A DNA stretch of 64,000 nt, from positions 248,001 to 312,000 of the forward strand of contig NZ_MPKW01000033.1 in NCBI RefSeq assembly GCF_009729415.1. The letters are read 5' to 3'. Every line of letters starts with the position of its first letter. Within the stretch, counting starts at the first letter, position 1. Shown piece by piece: positions 32,520 through 41,397 of the stretch. The notes under the pieces were generated by a model. It was not told the DNA's origin and ran no database searches. It saw only the letters and a program-made list of their open reading frames with translations. The DNA comes from Mycolicibacterium sp. CBMA 234 (GTDB lineage: Bacteria; Actinomycetota; Actinomycetes; Mycobacteriales; Mycobacteriaceae). The translations under genes were made by a program, and so were the position numbers.

Positions 32520-33148
32520 TCGCCAGTCTTTCCGAGCTCGTCGACCCCGCGCACACGGCGATCGTCACGCAGGAATGCCAGGGCGCCATCGTCGGGCCGC
32601 AGGCCGGCCTGCGGGTACTCGCCGATCAGGCACGCCGCGAAGCCATACCCAATATCGCCAGGCTGCTGCCGGCCGCGCGCGCCGCCGGGGTCGGTGTGGT
32701 CCACTGCCTCATCCATCGGCGGCCGGACGGGCGCGGATCCAACGGCAACGCAAAGATTTTCACCGTCGGACGCAACACCGTCGACGTGACACCGGGATGC
32801 GCCGGAGCGACGCTGGTTCCCGAACTCGGCCCGGAGCCAACCGATCTGGTGCTCTACCGCTGGCACGGTATCGGACCGATGGGCGGTACCGACCTCGACG
32901 CGGTCCTGCGTAACCTCGGGGTGTCGACGATCGTCGCCGTCGGCGTTTCGGTGAACCTCGCCATCACCAATCTCGTCATGGACGCGGTCAACGCCGCCTA
33001 CCGAGTGGTCGTGCCGCGCGATGCCGTCGCCGGCGTCCCGGCCGACTACGTCGACGCGGTCATCGACAACACCTTGGCGCTACTGGCGACGATCACGACG
33101 ACCGACGAGCTCGTCGCGGCGTGGCAGCTGCCGATCAAGAACGGTTGA
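32516..33148 (+). CDS. Isochorismatase-fold protein with altered catalytic triad
   Basis: 210 aa from GTG 32516 (GTGA overlap). Rossmann-like hydrolase fold: TAIVTQECQGAIVG, GVGVVHCLIHRRPDG, VLYRWHGIGPM, LDAVLRNLGVSTIVAVGVSVNLAITN. In cysteine hydrolases of this family the triad is Asp (VxDxQ), Lys and Cys (TxxC). Here the aligned positions read Glu, Arg and Ala. It is therefore either a mechanistically different hydrolase, as in Cys-less isochorismatases, or a binding protein. Last gene of the carboxyltransferase/LLM/Rieske operon. Confidence 0.85.
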   Translation: MIASLSELVDPAHTAIVTQECQGAIVGPQAGLRVLADQARREAIPNIARLLPAARAAGVGVVHCLIHRRPDGRGSNGNAKIFTVGRNTVDVTPGCAGATLVPELGPEPTDLVLYRWHGIGPMGGTDLDAVLRNLGVSTIVAVGVSVNLAITNLVMDAVNAAYRVVVPRDAVAGVPADYVDAVIDNTLALLATITTTDELVAAWQLPIKNG

Positions 33149-34598
33149 GCCTGCGTCGGTTTCGCCGGCGCGCCAGCCAGAGCGACAGCTCGGTGCCTGA
33201 CCGCATCGATTTCGTGAACGGCGGCGCCGCACGCCCGGTGATGCTGAACGGCAGGTCGGTGCCCACCACTGACCGGTAATGGCTGAACGTGTCGAAGCCG
33301 GCCTTGCCGTGGTAGGCCCCCATGCCGCTGGTACCGACGCCACCGAACGGCACCGCCGACGGAATCATCTGGGCGGCAAAGTCATTGCGCGCCACCCCGC
33401 CACTGCGGGTGTCGCGGACGAAGGCCCGGAACTCATCGTCGTCCGGCCCGAACCAGTAGGCGACGAGCGGGGCGGGTTGCCCGTTGAGGTAGTCGACCAC
33501 GTCGCTGACAGTCGAGTACGGTCGCACCACCAGCACCGGACCGAAGATCTCCTCCTCGGTGATGCGCATTCGGCCATCGACGCCGCGGACGATGGTCGGT
33601 GCGATCTTGCGGGTGCGCCGGTTCGGTAGCACCTCGCCGGGCGGGGCGATGGCCTCGACCACGGCACCCTTCTCCCGCGCGTCCTCGATCAACGCAAGCA
33701 CCCGGTCGAAGTTGGCCTCGTTGACCGAGGAGCAGTAGTCGTCATTGCCGACGATCGATCCGAACATGGACCGCAATGTGTTTCGCGCCGCATCGACGAA
33801 CTCACCGAGCCGATCGTCGGGCACGAAGACATGATCGGGGCTGACGCAGACCTGCCCCCCGTTGATCATCCGGCCCTGCGCGATCCGGGCCGCCGCGCGG
33901 GCAAGGTCCGCCGCGCGTGACACCACCACGGGATTCTTGCCCCCGAGTTCGAGCGTCACGGGCACCAGGTTGCGACCGGCGGCCTCCGCCACCTTCGCTC
34001 CCACCGCGGGTGAACCCGTGAAAAACAGGTGGTCGAACGGCAATTCGGAAAAGACAGCCGCCACCTCGGGTCCCCCGGTGACGACGGCGAGCTCCGCCGC
34101 GTCGAAGTACTTCGGCGCGAGCGCCTGCATCAACGCCGCCGTCTGTGCGGTGATGTCCGACATCTTGATCATTACCCGGTTCCCCGCCGCGAAGGCGGCA
34201 ACTGCCGGCAGCACCACGAGATTGAGCGGGAAGTTCCAGGGACCGATGACCCCGACGACGCCCAGCGGGCACGGCAGTACCTCGGCGCTCAGGCCCAGCA
34301 CCCGCGCCGCCCGCATCGCGGTGGTCGATTGCATCCAGTGCGGCACACGCGATCTGGTGTGCTCGATCACGGACATCATGCCGAGGACCTCGGTGAACAA
34401 TGATCCGGACTTTGCCCTGGTGCCGTAGTCGGCCGCCATCGCCTCGGCGAAGGCATCGGCATTGTCCAATACGAGCGCGACCAGTCGGTCGATGCGGCCC
34501 CGCCGCACCGCCGGCCCGGGGAATCCGTCGGCCAGAAAGGCTTGCCGTTGACGGTCGAGAATCGCCCGCAACTCCCGCGGTTCGGCGACGTCACCCAT
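33135..34598 (-). CDS. Aldehyde dehydrogenase (coniferyl-aldehyde-dehydrogenase-like)
   Basis: 487 aa. VIGPWNFPLNLVVLP cofactor region, FTGSPAVGAKV, catalytic Glu in TLELGGKNP, catalytic Cys in GGQVCVSPDHVFVP, and EEEIFGPVLVV. The C-terminal extension (RSGTELSLWLARRRNRRRLNRS) is basic, with a short hydrophobic piece, as in membrane-attached class-3 aldehyde dehydrogenases. Oxidises an aldehyde, for example one made by P450 or Ltp cleavage. Convergent with the isochorismatase-like gene (14-bp overlap) and divergent from the P450 over a motif B site. Confidence 0.92.
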   Translation of the reverse strand: MGDVAEPRELRAILDRQRQAFLADGFPGPAVRRGRIDRLVALVLDNADAFAEAMAADYGTRAKSGSLFTEVLGMMSVIEHTRSRVPHWMQSTTAMRAARVLGLSAEVLPCPLGVVGVIGPWNFPLNLVVLPAVAAFAAGNRVMIKMSDITAQTAALMQALAPKYFDAAELAVVTGGPEVAAVFSELPFDHLFFTGSPAVGAKVAEAAGRNLVPVTLELGGKNPVVVSRAADLARAAARIAQGRMINGGQVCVSPDHVFVPDDRLGEFVDAARNTLRSMFGSIVGNDDYCSSVNEANFDRVLALIEDAREKGAVVEAIAPPGEVLPNRRTRKIAPTIVRGVDGRMRITEEEIFGPVLVVRPYSTVSDVVDYLNGQPAPLVAYWFGPDDDEFRAFVRDTRSGGVARNDFAAQMIPSAVPFGGVGTSGMGAYHGKAGFDTFSHYRSVVGTDLPFSITGRAAPPFTKSMRSGTELSLWLARRRNRRRLNRS

Positions 34599-34646
34599 TG
34601 GCGGACAGTAGCACTTCGGGAAACCACCTGCCGCCGCAACGGCATC

Positions 34647-34665
34647 TACTGTAAGCTTTACGGTA
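34647..34665. promoter_or_regulatory. Motif B operator: TACTGTAAGCTTTACGGTA
   Basis: 19-bp near-palindrome between the divergent aldehyde dehydrogenase (start 34598) and P450 (start 34694). It includes TACGGT at 34659-34664, a possible -10 box for the P450 operon. Same spacing and half-sites as five other copies. Confidence 0.65.
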
Positions 34666-34676
34666 TTAGCAGCCGG

Positions 34677-34700
34677 ATGCCCATCAGTTTGAGGTGGTGA
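34677..34700 (+). CDS. Possible leader peptide ORF coupled to the P450 start
   Basis: ATG 34677 opens a seven-codon frame (MPISLRW) whose TGA (34698-34700) overlaps the second candidate GTG start of the P450 at 34697. It begins 13 bases after the predicted -10 box. It may couple ribosome loading to the P450 gene, or be chance. Confidence 0.3.
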   Translation: MPISLRW

Positions 34701-35902
34701 GTCTCGTTCAGGACGCCGACGTCGACGAGGGTGTCGACCTGTCCCGTGACCCGTACGTCTTTTTCGCCCAGAAGCGCAGGGAATGTGGCGCCTTCCGGGG
34801 AAGCGTCATGGACTGGTCGAACACGCCCGAGGCATTCAAGCCCAAACACCTGTACGCCGCGGTGTCTTTCGATGCCGTCAACCGGGTCTTCCGCGACGGC
34901 CGGGTCTTCAACTCGCACATCTATGACAGCACCATCGGGCTGTTCATCGGGCCCACCATCCTGGCGATGGAGGGCAAACGGCATTGGCAACACCGCAATC
35001 TGGTCTCTGCGGCGTTCAAGTCGAAATCGCTGGCGCGGTGGGAACCCGAGATCGTGCGGCCCGTCGTCGACGGTCTCATCAATGATTTCGTCAACGCCGG
35101 CACGGCCGATCTGGTTGCCGACTTCACGCTGGAATTCCCCACTCGCGTCATCTCAAAGTTATTGGGGCTGCCCGAAGAAGACCTCCCCTGGTTCCGGCAA
35201 CGCGCTGTCGAACTGATCAGCTACTCCGTGAAGTACCAGCGCGCGTTCGAGGCATCGGCCGCACTCAAGGACTACTTCCTGCAACAGATCGAAGCGCGGC
35301 GCAGAAATCCGACCGAGGACATCATCGGCGATCTGGTCACCGCGGAGATCGACGACGAGAAGCTCAGCGACGAGGCGATCTACTCGTTCCTGCGGCTACT
35401 GCTGCCCGCTGGGCTCGAGACCACCTACCGCTCGTCGGGAAACCTGTTGTATCTGTTGTTGACTCACCGGGAACAGTTCCAAGCGCTTCAGGACGACCAC
35501 ACACTCGTCGGCGACGCCATCGAAGAAGCGCTGCGGTACGAGACACCGCTGACCACCGTGCAGCGCTACGCGACCGAGGACACCGAACTCGAGGGCATCC
35601 AGGTGCCGGCGGGCGCCGTGATCGACGTGTGCATCGGGTCGGCGAACCGTGACGAACGCCGATGGGAGCGCTCCGAGGAATTCGATATCTTCCGGAAACG
35701 CCTGCCGCACATCTCCTTCGCGGCCGGCGAGCACACCTGCATGGGCCTGCATCTGGCCCGGATGGAGACCCGGGTGGCAGTGGAATGTCTGCTCACCCGC
35801 CTGACCGACATCGAACTCGTGACCGACGACGACCCCCACATCTACGGCAATCCTTTCCGTTCCCCGACGGCGCTGCCGGTGAAGTTCAGCGCGGCGGGGT
35901 GA
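34694..35902 (+). CDS. Cytochrome P450
   Basis: 402 aa from GTG 34694 (GTG 34697 equally possible). I-helix LLPAGLETTYRS (Ala239-Thr244, Glu in place of the usual Asp), ExxR in EEALRYE, haem loop FAAGEHTCMG with Cys349. Only moderately similar to the P450 at 26719, so a different position or substrate is likely. First gene of an operon with CoA-transferase, Ltp-like, SDR and amidohydrolase genes, behind a motif B operator. Confidence 0.94.
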   Translation: MVSLVQDADVDEGVDLSRDPYVFFAQKRRECGAFRGSVMDWSNTPEAFKPKHLYAAVSFDAVNRVFRDGRVFNSHIYDSTIGLFIGPTILAMEGKRHWQHRNLVSAAFKSKSLARWEPEIVRPVVDGLINDFVNAGTADLVADFTLEFPTRVISKLLGLPEEDLPWFRQRAVELISYSVKYQRAFEASAALKDYFLQQIEARRRNPTEDIIGDLVTAEIDDEKLSDEAIYSFLRLLLPAGLETTYRSSGNLLYLLLTHREQFQALQDDHTLVGDAIEEALRYETPLTTVQRYATEDTELEGIQVPAGAVIDVCIGSANRDERRWERSEEFDIFRKRLPHISFAAGEHTCMGLHLARMETRVAVECLLTRLTDIELVTDDDPHIYGNPFRSPTALPVKFSAAG

Positions 35903-35906
35903 CAGC

Positions 35907-37133
35907 ATGGTCAAAGTGATGGAAGGCGTTCGGGTCCTCGAAGTCGCACAGTTCACGTTCGTGCCGGCCGCCGGCGCCATCCTCGCCGACTGGGGCGCCG
36001 ACGTCATCAAGGTGGAGCACCCGGTGCGCGGCGACACCCAGCGGGGCTTCATCAACATGGGCGGTTTCCAGCTCGACCCCGACCGGCATCCCCTGATCGA
36101 GCACCCCAACCGCGGCAAGCGCAGCGTCGGCATCGACGTATCCACAGCCGGCGGCCAGGAGGTCCTCTACCAGATCGCCAAGACAGCCGACGTCTTCCTC
36201 ACCAACTACCTGCCCGCCGCCCGCCAGAAGCACAAATTCGATATCGAACACATCCGCGCGGTGAACCCGAACATCATTTACGCCCGCGGGAGTGCCTACG
36301 GCGACAAAGGCCCCGAGCGCGACGTCGGCGGGTTCGACGGGACCGCGTTCTGGACCCGTAGCGGCGTTGGTCATTCGCTGACGCCCGAGGGACTGGGCGG
36401 CGCCTTGTCACAAGGCATTCCGGCGTTCGGCGACTCGATCGGCGGGGCGAACATCGCCGGCGGTATCTCGGCGGCACTGTTCCACCGCGAGCGCACCGGC
36501 GAAGCCGTCGAGCTCGATGTCTCCCTGCTCAGCACCGCCTGGTGGGCCGCCGGCGCGAGCATGACGCAGGGCATGGAGACGGGCGAGACCATGCGGTCGC
36601 TCATGCCGGACGATGCGGGTCCGAGCGTCAACCCCTTCATGGCCAACTATCTGACGTCAGATAACGAGACCATCAATCTGTGCATCGTCAGCCCGACCGG
36701 CTACATCCGCGATGCCTTCGAACACCTGGGGCTCGCCGAGCTGGCCGATGACCCGCGGTTCAGCGACGTGCTGCCGCTCTTCGAAAACGCCTCGGCGGCG
36801 GCAGCTCTCATCAGCGAGGCGATCCGTGGCAAGCCGTTCGAGTACTGGCGACAGCACCTCAAGACCATGAAAGGTCAGTGGGCGCCATTCCAGAGTTTCC
36901 TCGACCTCGCGACCGATGAACAGGCCATCGCCAACGACATGATCGTCGAAGTCGAAGCCGGCGTGGGTGAGCAGCCGTTCCGGGTGGTCCGCGGGCCGGT
37001 GCAGTTCAACCACGAACCACTGAAAACGACCCGCGCCCCGCAGTCCTCCGAGCACACCGAGCTGGTCCTGTCGGAACTCGGAATCGATTGGGACCGTATC
37101 GAAGCCCTCAAGAAGGCAGGAGCCATCGCCTGA
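35907..37133 (+). CDS. CaiB/BaiF (class III) CoA-transferase-like protein
   Basis: 408 aa. N-terminal GVRVLEVAQFTFVPAAGAILADWGADVIKVE and PNRGKRSVGIDV are characteristic. The catalytic Asp of class III transferases lies in a VxVSLxDA segment; here the sequence is ELDVSLLSTAWW, with Ser at that place. Enzymes of this shape may act differently or pair with an active partner. Its stop overlaps the Ltp-like start (TGATG). Confidence 0.88.
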   Translation: MVKVMEGVRVLEVAQFTFVPAAGAILADWGADVIKVEHPVRGDTQRGFINMGGFQLDPDRHPLIEHPNRGKRSVGIDVSTAGGQEVLYQIAKTADVFLTNYLPAARQKHKFDIEHIRAVNPNIIYARGSAYGDKGPERDVGGFDGTAFWTRSGVGHSLTPEGLGGALSQGIPAFGDSIGGANIAGGISAALFHRERTGEAVELDVSLLSTAWWAAGASMTQGMETGETMRSLMPDDAGPSVNPFMANYLTSDNETINLCIVSPTGYIRDAFEHLGLAELADDPRFSDVLPLFENASAAAALISEAIRGKPFEYWRQHLKTMKGQWAPFQSFLDLATDEQAIANDMIVEVEAGVGEQPFRVVRGPVQFNHEPLKTTRAPQSSEHTELVLSELGIDWDRIEALKKAGAIA

Positions 37134-38278
37134 TGCATGACGTAGCGATCATCGGGGTCGGCCTGCACCCGTTCGGCCGGTTCGAAGGCAAGTCGGCGAT
37201 GCAGATGGGCGTCGACGCCATCTTCGCCGCCGTCGCCGACGCCGGCGTCGAGTGGACCGACATCGGCGCCGCCACCGGCGGCAGCTGGACGGTCGCAAAT
37301 CCTGACGCCATCGTCGGCATGGTGGGCTTGAGCGGCATTCCGTTCACCAACGTCTTCAACGCGTGCGCGACAGCGGCCAGCGCGGTCAAGGCGTGCGCCG
37401 ACGGAATCCGGTTGGGCGACTACGAGATCGGTGTCGCCGTCGGGCTGGACAAGCATCCCCGAGGTGCCTTCACCGAAGACCCGGCCCTGGTCGGCATGCC
37501 TAGCTGGTACGCGGAGAACGGGCAGTACCTGACCACCCAGTTCTTCGGGATGAAGGCCAACAGATATCTGCATGACCACGGGGTCACACAGCAGACGCTG
37601 GCCCGGGTCGCAGCCAAGAACTTCCGCAACGGCGCGCTGAATCCGAATGCCTTCCGGCGTAAGCCGATGTCGGAGGACGACATCCTCAATTCGGCGATGC
37701 TGAACTACCCGCTGACGCAGTACATGTTCTGTGCGCCCGACGAGGGCGCCGCTGCGGTGGTCATGTGCCGCGCCGAGATCGCCCACCGCTACACCGACAA
37801 GCCCGTCTACCTGCGCGCCGCCGAAATCCGGACCAGGACCTACGGCGCCTACGAGGTGAACACCACCTTCGCGCCCGTCGAGGAGGACGTGGCCCCGACG
37901 GTGTACGCGGCCCGGGCTGCCTTCGAAAAGGCCGGCGTCGCACCGGAAGACGTCGATGTGATCCAGCTGCAGGACACCGACGCCGGCGCCGAGGTCATCC
38001 ATATGGCCGAGTGTGGATTCTGCGAGCACGGAGACCAGGAGAAGCTCCTGGCCGACGGCGCCACCGAGATCGGCGGCAGCATGCCGGTCAACACAGACGG
38101 CGGGCTGATCGCCAACGGCGAGCCCATCGGCGCATCGGGCCTGCGGCAGATCCACGAACTGGTCCGCCAGCTGCGCGGGCAGGCCGGGGACCGCCAGGCA
38201 CCCGGCGAACCGAAAGTCGGCTTCGCGCAGTTGTACGGAGCGCCGGGCACCGCCGCGGCCACGATTCTCACGAGGTGA
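37133..38278 (+). CDS. Ltp-type thiolase-fold protein, probable retro-aldolase (paralogue)
   Basis: 381 aa from ATG 37133. Nearly the same as the protein at 24809-25954 throughout (NACATAASA, HPRGAFTEDPA, FFGMKAN, QYMFCAPDEGAAAV), with the same NGEPIGASG (Glu330) and YGAPGTA replacements of thiolase His and Cys motifs. Unlike the first copy, no DUF35 gene is adjacent; it may share the OB-fold protein at 25951 or act alone. Likely cleaves a beta-hydroxyacyl-CoA or related C-C bond. Confidence 0.9.
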   Translation: MHDVAIIGVGLHPFGRFEGKSAMQMGVDAIFAAVADAGVEWTDIGAATGGSWTVANPDAIVGMVGLSGIPFTNVFNACATAASAVKACADGIRLGDYEIGVAVGLDKHPRGAFTEDPALVGMPSWYAENGQYLTTQFFGMKANRYLHDHGVTQQTLARVAAKNFRNGALNPNAFRRKPMSEDDILNSAMLNYPLTQYMFCAPDEGAAAVVMCRAEIAHRYTDKPVYLRAAEIRTRTYGAYEVNTTFAPVEEDVAPTVYAARAAFEKAGVAPEDVDVIQLQDTDAGAEVIHMAECGFCEHGDQEKLLADGATEIGGSMPVNTDGGLIANGEPIGASGLRQIHELVRQLRGQAGDRQAPGEPKVGFAQLYGAPGTAAATILTR

Positions 38279-38283
38279 CAACG

Positions 38284-39048
38284 ATGTCGAGGACGGTAGT
38301 GATCGGCGCGTCGAGCGGGCTGGGCCGCTGCATCGGCGTCAGCCTGGCCCAGCGCGGCGCGCAGGTCGCGCTGCTGGCGCGGCGGCTGACCCGGCTGGAC
38401 AACGCCGCGAAAGAAGCTGGGCCCCAGGCCGTCGCCCTCGAGTGCGATGTCACCGACGAAGCGTCGGTTGGGTCCGCCATCGACGCAGCAGCCGACGCGC
38501 TGGGCGGCATCGACAATCTCATCTACACCCCCGCGATCGGCCCGGTGGTACGACTCGTTGACACCGACGCCGACATCTGGCGGCGCATCTTCGACACCAA
38601 CGTGATCGGTGCGTCGCTCGCGACGACGGCAGCCATCCCCCACCTCACGGCGTCGGCGGGTAAGGCCGTCTATCTGTCCTCGGACGCCGGCACCTTCGGG
38701 CCACCGTGGCCCGGGCTCGGCGCCTACGGCGTGAGCAAGGCTGCGCTCGAGCGGCTCGTCGAAGCCTGGCGGGCCGAGCATCCCGATATCGGGTTCACCT
38801 GCCTGGTGGTCGGTGAGTGCGGCGGCGGCAGAGGCGAAGGACAAACCGGCATGAACGCCGACTGGGACATGGAACTGGCCGCAAAAGCGTTGCCGCTGTG
38901 GATGTCCGGCGGATGCCTGCCCGGCAAACTGATGCCGGTCGAAGACCTGGTCAACGTGGTGCAGACGATCCTGAGCACCAGTTCGTCGACGTCGATGCCG
39001 AAGGTGATCGCCCGCGGCGCACCCAAGGGGACGGCCATCCTGCCATGA
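38284..39048 (+). CDS. SDR oxidoreductase
   Basis: 254 aa from ATG 38284, after CGAGGTGACAACG. Glycine motif IGASSGLGRC, basic NADP-type segment LLARRLTRLDNAA, catalytic YGVSK after YLSSDAGTFG. The NNAG motif is replaced by IYTPAIG. The C-terminal part carries an unusual Gly/Arg run (GECGGGRGEGQTGM). Oxidises or reduces a hydroxyl/ketone in the P450-led operon; overlaps the next gene (ATGA). Confidence 0.88.
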   Translation: MSRTVVIGASSGLGRCIGVSLAQRGAQVALLARRLTRLDNAAKEAGPQAVALECDVTDEASVGSAIDAAADALGGIDNLIYTPAIGPVVRLVDTDADIWRRIFDTNVIGASLATTAAIPHLTASAGKAVYLSSDAGTFGPPWPGLGAYGVSKAALERLVEAWRAEHPDIGFTCLVVGECGGGRGEGQTGMNADWDMELAAKALPLWMSGGCLPGKLMPVEDLVNVVQTILSTSSSTSMPKVIARGAPKGTAILP

Positions 39049-40283
39049 CGCAATTCCGTACCGCACCGATCTTCGACGCCGACCAGCACATGTACGAGAC
39101 GGCCGAGGCACTGACCAGGTACCTGCCCGAAAAGTACTCACGGGCTGTGCAATTCGCGAAGTTCGGGAAACAGACCCGCATCGTGATCAACGGCCGGGTG
39201 AACGACTTCATCCCCAACCCGACCTTCGAGCGCGTCGCCGCGCCCGGAGCCCACGAGAAGTTCTTCGCCGGAGACAACGCCGAAGGCCTCACCCTGCGCG
39301 AAATGCAGGGCGCTGCAATCGAGGCGCCCATGGCCACTCGCAATCCCGCCGACCGGGTCAAGGAACTCGACCGCCAGGGCGTGGTCGAGGCCCTGAACTA
39401 CCCGACGCTCGCCAGTCTCATCGAACACGCCACCGCCGACGATCCCGAGCTGTCACTGGCGGTGATTCACGCGCTGAACCAGTGGATGCTCGAGCACTGG
39501 ACCTTCAACTACGAGGATCGGGTCTACTCGACACCGATCATCAACTTGTCCGAAGTCGACGGAGCGCAACGCGAACTCGAGTACCTGTTGGCGGGCGGCG
39601 TCCGCGTCGCCCTCATCAAACCCGGTCCGGTCAACGGGATTCGCGGCTGGCGCTCCCCTGCGCTACCGGAGTTCGACCCCTTCTGGCGCGACCTGGAGGC
39701 CGCCGGCCTGCCGGTGGTGCTGCACGCCAGCTATCCGCCGCTGGACTCGTACGTCAGCCAGTGGGAGCCGCCACACACCCAGAACTTCATGGCCCAGAGC
39801 GCCTTCCGGTGGATGGTTCTGGGCCACCGCGAGATCGCGGACATGATCACCAGCTTGATCTGCCACGGCACGCTGACCCGGTTCCCGAAGCTGCGCATCG
39901 CGAGCGTCGAGAACGGCAGCTCGTGGATCTACCCGCTGTTCCACGATTTCGCGGACCTGTACAAGAAGATGCCGCAGAACTTTCCGGAGCACCCGCACGA
40001 CGTGTTTCGCCGCAACATCTGGGTGAGCCCGTTCTGGGAGGGGTGTGTGGCCGACGTCGTGAACACCGTGGGATGGGACCGGGTGCTGTTCGGGTCGGAC
40101 TACCCGCACCCCGAAGGCCTCGCCGAGCCGAAAGGCTTCTGGCGCTACGCCGAAGGCATGGACGAGCGGCGGACCTACGACTTCATGGGTGACAACGCCC
40201 GCCGGTTCATGGGGTTGCCGATCGCCAACCCCGATCCCGCGGCGGTGCGGCCCCCGAAGCTAGCGCGGTTCACCCGCTCCTGA
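39045..40283 (+). CDS. Amidohydrolase-2 family metal-dependent hydrolase
   Basis: 412 aa. TIM-barrel hydrolase related to ACMSD/LigJ-type decarboxylases and hydrolases: IFDADQHMYE (DxDxH in place of HxH), GRVNDFIPNP, later LPVVLHASYP, RIASVENGSSW and FGSDYPHPEG (metal Asp). The same N-terminal D-x-D-x-H layout and C-terminal FGSD[YW]PH occur at 46090. Substrate unknown. Last gene of the P450 operon; its end overlaps the convergent epimerase-like gene by 24 bp. Confidence 0.88.
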   Translation: MTQFRTAPIFDADQHMYETAEALTRYLPEKYSRAVQFAKFGKQTRIVINGRVNDFIPNPTFERVAAPGAHEKFFAGDNAEGLTLREMQGAAIEAPMATRNPADRVKELDRQGVVEALNYPTLASLIEHATADDPELSLAVIHALNQWMLEHWTFNYEDRVYSTPIINLSEVDGAQRELEYLLAGGVRVALIKPGPVNGIRGWRSPALPEFDPFWRDLEAAGLPVVLHASYPPLDSYVSQWEPPHTQNFMAQSAFRWMVLGHREIADMITSLICHGTLTRFPKLRIASVENGSSWIYPLFHDFADLYKKMPQNFPEHPHDVFRRNIWVSPFWEGCVADVVNTVGWDRVLFGSDYPHPEGLAEPKGFWRYAEGMDERRTYDFMGDNARRFMGLPIANPDPAAVRPPKLARFTRS

Positions 40284-41396
40284 TCTGGCCGCACCGGTCG
40301 CCAAAGCCCCAGGCCCATAGGTCTTCTCGATCAGCACCCACGGGTTGGCATAGCGGCCGCGGCGCTCGACCTTTCGCTGGACGGCAAGCAGGGTCCGCAT
40401 CACCTGGCGGATCACCGGGCCCAGCAGGCGCAGGACCGGGCGGAGTCGGCCCAGCGAATCCGCCACCCAGGCCAGCGTCTCGGACCACGAATGCTCTTGG
40501 AAGGACAGCAGCGCCTGCGCTTCGGTGGTGTCGAAGAAACCGGTGAAGCCCCAGCCTCTGGCATCATCCGGGTCTCCGGGCAGGCTCGCCGACGGACCGA
40601 GCCGCCCGACACCGACGGCTTCCATCATGTCGTCCTCGACATCGCGGAAGGCATGCATGTGGGTATCGTCGCCGCCGATCAACAGCGTCTTGCCGTTCAC
40701 CGCATCGCGACGGTCGACGGCGTTGGCAAAGGCGAGCGCCACGTCGCGCGCATCGACCGTGTGCAGTTGATTGTCCCGCGGCGTCGCGCGCATCAGAACG
40801 AGATAGTCGGAGCTGAAGTTCGACTTGACATCGGTCGAGATCACCCCGCCGAGGCGCAGCACCGCATACGGCAACCCGCTGGCACGTACCACGTCTTCGG
40901 CGAGGACCTTGTCCTCGCCGTACTGGTCGATCGGGTTCACCGGGGTGTCCGCGGTGATGCGGTCGGGATGGGTGTAGCGGTTGCGCGAGCCGTAGACCGA
41001 CGCACTCGACGCGTCGACGAAGAGTGGAAGTTCGGGCAGGGCACGCGCGGCCGCCACCAGATTGTGAGTTCCACCGACGTTGATCTTGCGCGCCAGCAAC
41101 GGGTTTCGGTAGGACGCCGGGGCCAGCATCGCGGCGAGGTGCACGATGGCTGCCGGCTTGTGTCGGCTCATGGACTCGGCGATGGCGTCCGCATCGAGCA
41201 GATCGGCATACGCGACGACGAGTGTTCCGCCGAGTGATTGGGTCGCGAGCTCCTCGGCGACCACAGTGGTCTTGTCGTTCCGCAGGTCCATCGCGATGAC
41301 GGTTCGCCCTCGCGCGAGCAGGATCTCGGCACACCGCTTTCCGACTTGCCCGAAGGCGCCGGTAATCAGTACGACATCGGCTATCTGGTCTGTCAC
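40260..41396 (-). CDS. NAD-dependent epimerase/dehydratase-family (extended SDR) protein
   Basis: 378 aa from GTG 41396, one base after the dehydrogenase stop, with AAAGGA upstream. TGAFGQVGKRCAEILLARG Rossmann motif, IVHLAAMLAP, DASSASVYG, YGEDK (YxxxK) and HTVDARDVALAFANA. Paralogue of 7364-8431, with the same GGDDTHMHAF/AGDESHKIL segment and a basic C-terminal tail near a hydrophobic stretch. Last gene of the seven-gene operon; likely a 3-hydroxy-dehydrogenase or reductase. Confidence 0.87.
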   Translation of the reverse strand: MTDQIADVVLITGAFGQVGKRCAEILLARGRTVIAMDLRNDKTTVVAEELATQSLGGTLVVAYADLLDADAIAESMSRHKPAAIVHLAAMLAPASYRNPLLARKINVGGTHNLVAAARALPELPLFVDASSASVYGSRNRYTHPDRITADTPVNPIDQYGEDKVLAEDVVRASGLPYAVLRLGGVISTDVKSNFSSDYLVLMRATPRDNQLHTVDARDVALAFANAVDRRDAVNGKTLLIGGDDTHMHAFRDVEDDMMEAVGVGRLGPSASLPGDPDDARGWGFTGFFDTTEAQALLSFQEHSWSETLAWVADSLGRLRPVLRLLGPVIRQVMRTLLAVQRKVERRGRYANPWVLIEKTYGPGALATGAARSGAGEPR

Positions 41397-41397
41397 T

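Noticed and set aside
36875..38281. 468-aa open frame on - strand
   Set aside because: Antisense to the second Ltp gene and the same type of shadow as at 23993; no ribosome site or family motif.
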